NCBI GenBank assembly: GCA_023846275.1
Contig: CM043872.1
Span: forward strand, 23,979,670-24,043,669
DNA length: 64,000 bases
Direction: 5' to 3'
Source: Vanilla planifolia
Taxonomy: Eukaryota > Streptophyta > Magnoliopsida > Asparagales > Orchidaceae
Made by a program: the position numbers and the translations under genes. Below are positions 14,401-25,475 of this stretch, piece after piece (position 1 is the first letter of the stretch; every line of letters begins with the position of its first letter). Under the pieces are notes generated by a model. It worked only from the letters and a program-made list of their open reading frames with translations, ran no database searches and had not been told where the DNA came from.

Positions 14401-17400
14401 ATCATCAGAAAATGGCTTATACCTAATTTACATGATTAGTATCTATACACCAACTTAATTAGGTGTCAAAACTAAAGGAGTTAGGCAATTTTAGAATTTC
14501 TATTTTTGTAAAGAAATCTAAAATATTCTACCAAAGTTATAGTTATTAAATATGGAATAACTCTCTAGAACCTTTCATCAGAATTTGAAACATTTAGTAA
14601 TTACCATTTGGGTGGACATTCTTTAACTATTTTGTTTTGTACTCAAGCTTTGACATTAAATAAAAAGAAATTATTTTCTCTCTTCTCAATTCAAAGAAGA
14701 GAAAGAAAACTAGAAGACCACTAAACCTCTCATAGACCAAACTTACAAAATGTTGGATCCTATTGACCTCATACGTATGGCCATTTTCAAACAAAATGTC
14801 AAATTAATTTGAATAAATAAAATGTAGAAAGAAGTAATACAATATTTTGAGATTCTTTATTTTTGTAAAATATGCATAAATATAAAACTCATTTGTATTT
14901 GATACAATTAAATTAATAAGCACTTTGTAAGAGTCATTAAGAAAGTAAATGGAATGCCTAATAGAGATAATCTTTTAGCTGCAAAAACAATCTTTTGACA
15001 CTTGCAAGGCACAACAAATTATGTGCTATTCTATAAGGACAAAATACTAAACTTATTTAGCTTTACAAATAATGATTATGTTAAAGATCAAAATACTAAG
15101 AAAAGGACATCAATATATGTTTTCGTGCTAAATTGAAAAGCTGTTTTATGGTCATCAAAGAACCAACCCATTATCACTTCATCAACCACTAAAGCTAAAT
15201 TTGTTGATACAATAACATGTGCTCACCAAATTGTTTGGTTAAGAAAAATCTAAACGAGCTTCATTTCAAAAAAGGACCAACTTTAATTTATGATACAATA
15301 ATTTGGTAATTAGACTCTCAAAGAATCATGTCTTGTATGGAAAGCAAGCATATAGATGTAAAGCATCCTTACAAAACCTCACCTAAGGGATGAAGGACTG
15401 ATTTCACTTACTACAAAAGGGAACATCAAGTTGCTAACATATTCACTAAAACCCTTCAATTATTTACGTTTTATAAACTAAGAAAGCTACACGGAGCATT
15501 ATCTTTGAAAAAATCTAACTTAATAGATGTCTACTAAATTGAATATTTGAAGATTTTTCAATTTTTAAAGAAAGAAATGTAAAACCAAGAAACCTTTACT
15601 TGACTTGAAATTATTTTCAAGCGTTGTAATCAATTGAATTTACCTAATCTTTGGATAGTTGCTCAACAAAATATAGCAACAATATATTAAGATTTATTAA
15701 CATTATATTAAAAATTAGTCAATATTGATCATACTATGTTAAGTATTGATGGCTTTATAATAAGAGTTAGTGAGTAATAGCTACATATTCTTATGTGTAA
15801 TTGTTGAGCAAATGCTTTATATAAAAAAACAGCTAATTGTAAACCTTTGTGAATAGTTGTGCTAGTACAATACTAGTTTTCTCCAGCATAGACATGAAAA
15901 ATGGAACATATGCATAGAAAAATGTTCCCTTTCACTTGGCATTGGAGGTTTGATGCAAAAATACACAGCTATGCTTCTCTTCACACATTTAGGTTAGAAA
16001 TCAAAAATTCAAACCTTGTTATCATATCTATAAAATAATTCCAATTTCTAAACCTAATGTGTATGACTATAACACAAATCCACTTCCAATAATGTCAAAA
16101 TTCACAATTGCAATGCCTCGACTCAATGATTTTGGCCCTTCATAGCACAAATAGCACATTACATGAAACAAATCAAAACCATAATCCACCTGGGAAAAAA
16201 TATGTAATTCAATATGAAATCAAACAAATATTTGTCAATGGAACAAAAAAAGTAATAATAATTATAACATTCAAAACAAGAGTGCAAAGTTACCCACAAA
16301 GCCTTCTAATAAACTATGATTGTAAATTGATGTATGACAAAACACAAAGCCTTGAAACAACATTCTCTACAACACAGTTATGTGGCAAATAGTACGATCT
16401 TGAAAGAAAAAATGAGTTCAATCATGATTTCGTACATAATAATATAATTGGGTCCCTAATTGCAACATTCAAATCAAGAGTACAAAGTTATCCATAGAGC
16501 CTTTTTATTAACTATGACTGTAAATTGATGCATGACAGAACACAAAGTTCTAAAACAACATTCCCTACAACACAAGTATATGGCAAATAATAGGATCTTA
16601 AAAGAAAAAATGAATTTCATCATGGTTTGGTCCACACAATACTATGATAGATGTCCTTGGTCATGACAGGATGTGATGCAATGCCAACATGTGGTTTTAT
16701 AAATTTTGTTTATCTTGGTTGCAACTTGCTTATCCTATCAACAATTCAGTTATGTTTGGTTTGTAGTTGGGATTAGAAATTTAAACCATCCTTCACTTCA
16801 TTCCTAAGCTTAGTTTTGTCTTATAAGCTTCTAAAGGAATACCCCAACATCTTCCTTATGGTTGTTTCAAGTGTAGGTAAGAACCCTATTGCATGTCAAG
16901 TGCCGTTTATTTACAACCTTTTTAAAAAAGAATATTGGCATTCATGTCAAAAGCATCTTACCATTCAAGTCAACTACTATTGTTGCTCTACTTGAAGCTA
17001 AACAAAAAAACGAATGGGGTATCATTTGAAACGTGTGAATTGGGATCATTTGAGACTTATGAATTGGCAAAAGGAGATCATTCTTCACTTTGCCCCTAAG
17101 CTTGGTTTTGGCATATGAACTTTTGAAGGTGCACATCAACATTTTACATAGGATTGTTTCAAGTGCAAGAAAAAACTAAATTCCATAAGAGAATGTCAAA
17201 TATTGTATATTTACTACCCTTTTAAAGAAAGATATTTCCATGCATTTCATGAGCATCTTGCCATTGACATCGACTACCATTGCTATTCTGAATAAAGGTA
17301 CCATGGATGATTAGGATATCATTCAAAATTATAAAATTATGGTTGGACATACCCTCAAGTTGAGAAGTTTCAAAATAATCAAGAAACAAAATTTTGATAA

Positions 17401-20400
17401 GCCTTGAGGGGTAAAAGATACCATCAAGACCAGCCTAGGTCTTGACAACACTATCCAAGCCAATAAGAAGCTGAGAAGAAAAGATTGTAGTGAAATTTCA
17501 TACCCGCATGGCTCGATGATCACTTGAGAGAGTCAAATGCCATCCAAGACTTGGATGTTAAGAACTTAAGGGAATGTCGATGTCCACAAAAGCATGAGGT
17601 CAAAGGATTCAACATGGCCTTACAAGAGATAACATAATGGCAGCATTCAACGCAAAACAGAACTCAAGTAGAGTGAAGACTTCCTCGAGAACAAATGAGG
17701 CCTCAAGAGAAGTTGTTATGATAACAAGAGAAGTAATTATGATAACAAGAGGATTGTAATTACCATAGGTCAAGCACCCAAGAAGCACCCAAAATGGAAG
17801 AGTTCCTTGAGAGAAAATCTAGCCTCAAGAAGTGTAATGGTCATAGTTAAAAAGCATTAAGAGAAACTCAAGGGCTAATTCAAGACAGGAATGGGAAGAC
17901 ATCATTGAGGAATGCAACCGCAAGAAGAGCAATGGACGATGTCAACATTGGAAGCATTGAGAAGCTTGAGAGGACTACAATAAGGGGCAAAAGTACATTA
18001 AGTCGTACATGTAAGTGTTAAGATGCAAATCATTGTCTACGAGAATATGAAGAAATGCAAGAGACAAAGGGTTGCATTGTTCTGGTTGAAATAATGTACA
18101 ATAATGTAGCAAAATCATAAAGTGAATTCTAGGTTAACATTAACTAGAAGTTTCTAAACCTGGCATTGCATCTATGAATATTGAGTCTAGAGTTCGAAAA
18201 AGGGAAGTGTTAGAATGATTCTAATGTAGGACACAAAATATCTTAATGGTCACTTATCTTGTCTGCTAGAGTTTGAGAGAAAAAGATATAGAAACAAGTT
18301 AAGAAATGAAGGATGACTAACTCTATAGCCATCCCTTTCCCACCTCATTTTTTTTATCCTTATCAATGCTTTATTAATCCTCTAACTTTGCAAAATAAGA
18401 ATAGTCTCTTGTGACAATAAATTCAAAACGAAGAGTATCATTCTTCCTTTGTGTTAAAGAGTATGTAAGGAGATATAACCATATTCACTAGCTATCCATG
18501 TCTAGAATAAGGAATAAAACATGTATTCTACATGAAGGAAAAAATGAGGAGAGATATAAAGAATGATAAGAGATATAACCAACATTCAACCCCATCAATG
18601 ATGAACCAAATGGAAGAATAAAGAAAAGAAAAAAAAAACTTGTGCTACCAACTCTCTCTAACGTTGTGAGTTGCAACATGGGACACGGGGGTGCAAGTTG
18701 GCAACAATGATTTGGTTTACATTTGGAATGAGATTTATCGATTTTTCTTCTATAGAGAAACTAAGTTCGATCGAGAAAACAAGAACTGTAAAGATCTAAC
18801 ATATTTATAGGTCATGTATTACCAAAGCAAATTTTCAAATCATGAACCAAGAAAAAGAATCATAAATCTACCATGAAGTAAATTTCTAGACCGTTGATGA
18901 GAGATGAAAGAAAAAAATCAATGCTGAAGATATTCAAGGCATAGTTATCCTGGGAGAAGGACAAGAAATCTATGCATCATTCCCAAGCATGAAGAAAGGA
19001 TAAACTCATTGCCATGTTCAAAGAAACACAAGAGAACGGCTTGGGCAACAAGATATTCAAGGCATAACAATCCAAGGAGAAGGTCAAGAAATCAACACAT
19101 CACTCCCAAGCATGAAGAAAGGATAAACTCCTTGTCATGTTTAGAGAAACACAAGGGAATGGCTTGGGCAACTAATTGGATGTCATCACCCTTCAACTCA
19201 TTTTAAAAGATCGACTCTGACCACAATTGAGAACCAAGCATAATAACAACTCCCTCACAACAAGGAAAAGAAGCTAAAGAAGGCGACTTGGAAATCAAGA
19301 TCAAGAATTGTAAAGCAAAGAACTCTAGAAACTAAAGGAAAACCATATCTTATTACTTTTCGACAACCTTAAATAGGGGTGACTTGATACCAAAGAGGTA
19401 TCGAATGGATCATGATAGCCTCAGAGTGGCAAATTGAAGATCAAGACCATCACAACTTCAAAAGTATTGGGAGGCTTGAGAAAACTTCATGAAGATATGA
19501 CAGTTAACAAAAACACATTAGATCATTTGTGTTATAGGTGCCATGGACATTAAGCATTGTCCAAGGACACATTAGGAAATGCACAAAGCAAAGTGTTGCA
19601 TTCCATGGTTTGAACTAATGCAAACGAATATGGCAAAGTCATAATTGCCTCAAGGTTAGTATCATCTAGAGGTTTCGAAACCCAATACCTCATCTAGGAT
19701 TGGAACAGGAGATTTTTTACACTGATTCTAGTTTGGAATAAAGAAAACCCTTTTAGCCACCAATCTTATATGCTAAACTAGAAGTGAGAAGTTGAAAAAG
19801 GCTTACAACTACATTTTTCAACCTCATTTTTCTTTTTTTTTTATTTTCTATATATTAGAATATGGATAATCTCTTTTGACAACAAATCCAAGACAAGAGA
19901 TCATCATTCTTACTTCAACACTAGATGAGTAAGGAGACAACCTTGTTTGCAAGCAATCCCTGATGAGAATGAATAAGATGCACACTCCACACAAATGAAT
20001 AGAGAATAAGAATTATAACCACAATCAACCTCATCTGGAACAAATTTTATGGAGGTAAAAAAGATGAAAGTGAAAATAAGCACCATTTAGCAGTCTCTTA
20101 TGTTAGTAACAACCTAGAACAAGAGAACACATTGATTGTAATGATCTATGTCACATTTGGATCATTTTGTCAATCTTTCTTTAGTAGAAAAGCTGACTTC
20201 GAAACAAAATTACATATCAAAAGATGTTGCTCATGATCCTTTTGCTCTAAAGGTTTAAAATTTGGCTGCTTGCCAAGCTCTGATATTTTTCAATCATATA
20301 CATTTGATAATTTTTGGTATCTAGCTCATGTTATGCATCACTCATACAGCATATGCTTGGAATGAGATCCAACTCATGAGAATTCTTGTAGCTTTGCCCT

Positions 20401-23400
20401 TCCTCTTCTACCATATTCACAAACAAATAATAAAGTAGCACAACCCACATGCTTACTACACATGAAAAAGGTATGGCCTTTTCCTTGAGAGAAAAGGGTT
20501 TGTCTTCTAATTTATTCTTGTTTTCGACATAATTAATATTCACTTAAATTGGTAAACAAACCAATAGTTAATTATGTTATAATTTATCTTATCGTAAATG
20601 AGAATTTTAAAAAAATTTGATTAAAGATGCATCTAGCTTATCAGAATTTTGGTATCAAACTATTTTAACCCTATATCTTGGCTTCGGAATTCAAATGCAA
20701 GTTCACTCTACCAAGAACTTGATGAAGGCATCCATCCACAAACCTTCACAATCATCAGTCTACATAACCCTAAACATCCAAAGCTGCGAAGTATGAAAAT
20801 CAAAATGAATGCTTAAATAACATAGAAGCACGAAGTTTTTATCTGAACAAAAGACGATCTTAATTCCAAGTTTGAAACCAATACCATCTAGAACCAACCA
20901 ACAAATCCTTCTTAGACAACAATAACACATGAAAACCACATGCATAGATATCTTCAGCAACTTTCCAAAAATAATAACCATGATCAAGAAGAAACATGCT
21001 AAATTTGAGAGACCACATTTCAAGGACTAACACAAAAATTTTTCAAAAATCTAGAATTGAAAGTTACATTAAATAGCACAAGATGTAAAACTTTGGGCAT
21101 ATTAACCTTGTTACCATGCAACTAGTTAGTCAAGTAAGAGCATTTTGCAAAGGAAAGCATTAAAGAACTAGAAGATGGCAAGGTTAAGTCAAATAAGGGC
21201 ATTCTGAATAAGAGAACATGAAGAGCTAAGAGAAGGAAAGAGCCTATTGAAAATTGGGACGAGATGAAATGATGCTACAAGAAATTGTTTGTATTGACAC
21301 AAGGAAAAACTATTTGACAAACGGCTTTAATCTCTAGGGAACATATGTGTCAAATGAATCAATCCAAACATTAGAGAGCTGGATATAACTAATAATGGCT
21401 TGATTCATGCATATTCTAAGAGTCATTCATCACAACAACTCCCATGAACATCAATAACTATAGCTTTGAAAAGAAAAGCAACGAATGGATCTACAGAAAT
21501 TCAAATAACCAAGGCAAAGTAAACAATGCTCTAGTAAAATGAACTGAACTAGCATAAATTATGCCTCCTCAAAGCTATCGACCTAACACATTTTTGGTAA
21601 TGGCTCAATTGCATCATAAACCAAAGAAATTAACCAATATTTTTACAATACCACTTGAATACTTAGGCAATGTGTTATGTGTCATCCTAGCAGGCTTAGG
21701 CATAGTTATATTGCCTTATTTATCACATGTAATGATTAAATTCTAAGATAAGTAACAACAACCAAAACTAAGATTTTAACAATAAATTAGTTGGCACAAG
21801 CAAAGTAATATTAAAACTTAAAATATTAGTTCATAAATTAAGGAATATAAAAAAATTAGTATTTCTACACACTGAAAATCTTCATATCTCTACTAAATGT
21901 CATTTCAATCACCTAAAAAATGCCTAACTTATTGGGATGAAAATTGAAAAAAACACTTTCCTCAAGAAGCAAAAAATTCCCCAAAGCAAAGAAAAAAGTT
22001 CCTTTAGTTGTATGCCATTTTGAAAAAAAAAAAGGCTTCATTTGACAGCCTAAGGATTTGTAATCAAATTTTCAGATGGTTGGATGCTGACTTCTTTTCA
22101 AGAATAAAACATTTCTTAGATGGTCGAAAACCAAATTACATTTTTTTTCCATCAAAAGAAGTTCTTTTCTAATTAAGAACTTTAAAAATGTATAGGATAT
22201 TTGTTTCTTTTAAAAGGTTACAATAACCAACTCTCACCACTGAATGTGAACCTCCATAAACTTGAAGGTATGCCAAATTATGCAGGTAAAAAAATAGAAA
22301 ATTAAGATTTCCACATCAAATCTCCAAAAAAAAATCGATAAAGGTGAAATTTACATTTCTAAAATTTTTTAAAAACATTGTGAGAGCATGTAAACACTAA
22401 CAAAGCACTCTATTAAAAAAAAGAATTGCATCCAATGATTTACTTTGTGCCATTATGAAAGGATATAATTTATAAAACTACATATTCCTAGTGAATCAAA
22501 TGCTTTCATGTGGATGACATTAGTGGAAGATAGATTCTTTGTACATATGTAAAAAATGAATTTACAACATGGTTTTTATTGATTGATTTGTATGGCATAA
22601 AGAAAACATGAACAACTTGATGATCAATTACCCAGTTCACAAGCACAACCTCTCTAAACAATTGGAAAAATTGATGATAAGATGACTAACATCCATTCAA
22701 ATCAGACATTCATGCTTATTGCCCACAAAAACTTAGAATTTCTCATAATAGTGCTCAATTGCCAATGCTGTTGTTGCAATAGAAAATTACTTAGCCATTC
22801 TGTAGTTTTTGATTTGTAATCTTCCTTTAGCAAAAATAAAAAATTCTCAAGAAAAAGAAGTTTAATTCAGTTAATGAACAGGGAATCAATGTAAAGAAAA
22901 AATAACAATACGAAAGGTCAATAAAATCCATTAGGAATTTGAATACATAATCCTGTTACTTCTAAATGAACTCTCCTTCAATAGCCTTTGTAGGTTTTCA
23001 TTGTTACTTTCAGGTAATCTCACTTTCCGATTCTAAACAAGTGACAGAAAGGATCGAACTTTAGCTAAGCTCTGTACCAATGTTTTGCTTTTATGAAGTG
23101 CTAAACATGTCAAAAAATGAAATCAAATGTTTTCTTTGGCCTTTTTAGTACAATAACTGATGTAAAAATCACCCCCTTACATGCAACAAATCTCTTTCTT
23201 TCTCATCTCACCCTTTCCTTCCCTCCCACTCTCTATTACATGCTCAAGTTAGATCCTGTCTAAGTCTTTCTGACATGCACACAAGTAGAAGCACACATTA
23301 AAAGCAAGACCAACATTAAAAGACAACCTGCAGCTATATAACATAAATTCTATCAAAATGAAATAATTAGTAACATTGTGGCCACTAATCCCAGTTACAG

Positions 23401-23991
23401 GAAAGGATTCAAACTTCTTCTTTGAAGGAAGATCACACGAGTAGCTGCTCTTTTACAGTTACATAAATAATTAAGACCATTCAAAGATGGTAGCAATTGC
23501 CAAAGCCTTCAATCTTTCCATTCTTTTCAATCTTTCCAGCAGTATTTTACGACCAATCATTTTTCCATTTATCCAAATAATCCTAAGAAAAAAAATCCTT
23601 CCATCACAACCACGGATATTCTAAGTTCATCTTCGTTTCCATCATTATCATCCAAACAAACAAGACAAATCTGTAATATTTCAATGCTCGCATCAATCAA
23701 AATGAATTAAATTATATTCTCGCAATAATCTTTCATATGAGATAGCGCACAAACCATCGAGGGCTTTCCGTAAACGCCAAAAACCAAATGATTAAGAAAT
23801 TTAGTTATAAAAATAGTCCAGTAGAAGAACCTAACCTGATTCCAAACGGATCCGAGAGTGGCGGCTTGTGATTGCTTAGAGATATCCTCGGGCATTAGCT
23901 TTCGCGGAACAGGTAGCGGCGCCGCGTCCTCCTTCACCTCCCTCACCCAATACGTGTACGAGGACTTCTTCTCAGCTACCTCGCCCTCCAT
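8478..23991 (-). CDS. AHA1 N-domain protein, Hsp90 ATPase activator-like
   Basis: Six exons run on the minus strand: 23991-23836, 10082-10029, 9913-9836, 8960-8891, 8778-8690 and 8606-8478. Together they encode 191 residues from the ATG at 23991-23989 to TAG at 8480-8478. All borders are GT-AG and every junction preserves frame. The protein starts MEGEVAEKKSSYTYWVREV, then GSVWNQ|AGTWEEKNLN across the giant intron, then AFLVTVRNKKRVGYTYEL and GEWIIKGQKEKIKGHLDIPE, and ends FLEPIRKKLAEFEQELKAR. This is the Aha1 N-terminal domain layout: a Trp-rich helix, a beta-sheet meander and a final long helix. The C-terminal AHSA1 half of classical Aha1 is absent, as in the short plant paralogue family (Arabidopsis At5g58110 type, recalled). 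Expected role: a cytosolic co-chaperone binding Hsp90 and stimulating its ATPase. Intron 1 is 13,753 bp and full of retrotransposon relics; the other introns are 83-875 bp. The open reading frame is intact, so the gene looks functional. Confidence 0.9.
10384..14770 (+). mobile_element. decayed Ty1/copia retrotransposon
   Basis: Plus-strand fragments appear in copia order. Gag is at about 10,930-11,230 (INSIKPTIKKPHHFLPTAQD, then LENLSQIFKLKQDF). A piece typical of the region after integrase is at about 12,590-12,710 (WFKYLDPTSKK). Reverse transcriptase is at 13,568-13,768 with CMDDIIF in place of YVDD. RNase H is at about 13,950-14,340, ending in the degenerate FGEIWSHKETKNK block. Every domain is interrupted by stops and shifts. 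Weakly similar segments at about 10,440-10,600 and 14,590-14,690 (each with a TGGA..TTC/T..AAC..TTT pattern followed by a CTCTTC stretch) may be remains of the LTRs, so the outer borders are approximate. It lies antisense to the host gene inside intron 1. Confidence 0.65.
14830..15560 (+). mobile_element. second Ty1/copia fragment (RNase H end)
   Basis: The plus-strand frames read LQGTTNYVLFYKDK, then FTNNDYVKDQNTKKRTS, then AVLWSSKNQPIITSSTTKA and CAHQIVWLRKI. This is the copia RNase H block (LQGT..G, DSDYAGD..DRKSTSG, SWSSKKQ..V.LSTTEAE, WLR). The tail near 15,400-15,540 resembles the C-terminus that normally ends in a 'TKPL' motif (ACTAAAACCCTT at 15,448). It is separate from, and downstream of, the RNase H of the first relic, so it represents a second, 5'-truncated copy. 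Stops interrupt it. Confidence 0.6.
16266..16660. repeat. tandem duplication, period about 198 bp
   Basis: Two adjacent diverged copies are recognisable. CTATGATTGTAAATTGATG near 16,314 recurs as CTATGACTGTAAATTGATG near 16,512. The preceding AAAGTTA.CCA..GCCTT and the following ACAACATTC.CTACAACACA blocks recur in the same order. There is no coding frame common to both units. Confidence 0.7.
16785..17300. repeat. diverged tandem duplication, period about 292 bp
   Basis: A block starting CTTCACTTCATTCCTAAGCTT at about 16,792 recurs as CTTCACTTTGCCCCTAAGCTT at about 17,084. Later matches keep the same spacing: GTTTCAAGTG, TTTACNACC.TTTTAAA and GCATCTT.CCATT..... They are interrupted by small indels. 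The function is unknown; it looks like decayed repeat DNA. Confidence 0.6.
17930..20270. repeat. two diverged direct repeats, spacing about 1,524 bp
   Basis: Segments at about 17,930-18,830 and 19,430-20,270 match in order. GTTGCATT occurs at 18,071 and 19,595. Other shared blocks are 'TAGAGGTTTCGAAACC'-like sequence, a 'GATTCTA.T..GGA.' stretch, 'AAGAGTATCATTCTT' against 'AGAGATCATCATTCTT', and 'ACATTTGGA' near the end. The layout (two similar flanks around a middle of about 600-700 bp without coding domains) is compatible with the LTRs of a non-autonomous element, but no clean TG/CA termini or target duplication were found. Confidence 0.55.
18926..19171. repeat. minisatellite-like tandem pair, period 123 bp
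   Basis: The string CCCAAGCATGAAGAAAGGAT occurs at 18,982 and again at 19,105. The surrounding 'AAGATATTCAAGGCATA', 'GGAGAAGG.CAAGAAATC' and 'GGCTTGGGCAAC' blocks repeat at the same distance. It sits in the middle part between the two 1.5-kb-spaced repeats. Confidence 0.75.
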
Positions 23992-23999
23992 CTCTCACA

Positions 24000-24460
24000 A
24001 TCCCACTCCCCAAAACTCAAGATCTTTAGCAAGCTAACCGGATAGCCAAAACAACGATAGATGATACTGGATAATTCGTGGGTAGACTGATGGGATGACC
24101 CAATCTGATCTCGAGATGAAGAAGGTACGACCAAACAAACAGAGGGAGAGCAAGCTGAAGGATATGGACCTCGGAAGGAAGAGATGACGCCGTATGGAAG
24201 ATGGAAGCTTCCCGAAAAAATGGGTCTTTGCCTCCAATAATGGCGTGGTTGTCCTGCTAACCGGAGGTAGGGGGCAAAAAACGCTGCCGGCTGCGATTCT
24301 CGAAGGTTCTTTCGGATTCAGAGGTAAATTTTTTTGTTTAGAGTATGGAACATGAAAAAAGTATTATATTAGGACAAGAAAATACGGAAGTGTAAGGATG
24401 CGCTGGCTTAGTTGGGCAACCCATTTTCCCTTTTTATATTCAAATTTAAAAATGATAAAA
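24000..24460 (-). promoter_or_regulatory. putative 5' UTR/promoter of the AHA1-like gene
   Basis: Upstream of the ATG at 23991 the minus strand carries a TATAAAAA string at about 24,433-24,440. If transcription starts just downstream of it, the leader contains an upstream open frame of 67 codons (24,237-24,034, minus) ending before the main ATG. That frame shows no recognisable domain. Either the real start site is closer or the leader has a uORF; the sequence cannot decide. Confidence 0.3.
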
Positions 24461-25438
24461 ATAATATCAAACATTTTATCATAAATTCTTAACTTACACA
24501 TAATACATTTCTAAGAATTTCTTAAAACATTTTTCTAAAATTTTTCCAAATTGTAAATATTAGCACCAAGCATTTTTTTTTTAGTTTTAACACCTATTGT
24601 TTTTATGCCCCATATACCATTTTTAGCATTTTTATAAAAAAAATGTTTTAAAACACAATAAAACATTTATCTAATTATATTTCAAAACATAATGTTAAAT
24701 CCAATCAAGAAAATATGAAAATAACTAAAGAAGTATCTTTTTTTAAAATAATATTGAAACTTTTTTACTCTGTTTTTCCCAAAAACAAGTATGAATTATT
24801 TTTATTATTTTATTTCACAAAATATTTCATAAATATTTACTATAATATTTCTATTAAAAAAATTTAAAATAATGATTTTTTATCATATTTTTATCAATTA
24901 GTTTAATATCTAATAATAATTGTGTCAAAAAAAAAACATTTAGATGCGATGTTTCAAATTAAGAACAAAAGTCTTGGAAGGAATTCAAAACTTTTAAAAT
25001 AAAATTTACTTGATAAATATTATTAATTTTAATATTTTATTATATAATAACTAAAATATATTTTTTATCAAAAAGTTTTGTTATTACAATGCGATAGATA
25101 CGAAAAAAAAATAGCATTTTGCATTTCTCTATTGAACTGGGTAGTCAACTTTTTAATTGCATGCCGTCAAATGACCCACGCCGTTAGTTGAGAAGCCGTT
25201 TTGCAGTTGCCTTCCAAAACGGGCCTCTGTTTTTTAGTAGGGCAAGTTTGCGTGTGCTCTTCAAATTTTATTTTTTTATCAATTTTCAATTTCAATTTTA
25301 AATGTTTTTATATTCATTTAAAACCTAGAAAAATCATTATAAAAAATACAAAAACAATTGCATACAAATTATTATAAATAGTTTTTTATATTATGAATAT
25401 ATATAAAAAAAACTACTATTTTTCTTTTTTTCTCTATA

Positions 25439-25475
<37 letters not shown>

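Larger units (their letters stand above)
10083..23835 (-). other. giant first intron of the AHA1-like gene
   Basis: The donor CAG|GTTAGG at 23836/23835 and the acceptor TTGGCAG|GCTGG at 10083/10082 bound this intron. Both flanking exons read the AHA1-N domain in phase 0. It contains the copia relics at 10.4-14.8 and 14.9-15.6 kb, the tandem duplications at 16.2-17.3 kb and the direct repeats at 17.9-20.3 kb. Between about 20.3 and 23.8 kb there is AT-rich sequence in which I recognise nothing; the last few hundred bases next to exon 1 may be original intron. Confidence 0.85.

Noticed and set aside
20760-21023. 87-codon minus-strand frame in the giant intron
   Set aside because: Hydrophobic, Cys-rich, AT-driven composition with no recognisable domain or flanking exons.
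23707-23835. Extension of the AHA1-like first exon as an unspliced frame
   Set aside because: The residues after NQ (VRFFYWTIF...) do not continue the domain, and a good GT donor follows Gln52. This is intron sequence.
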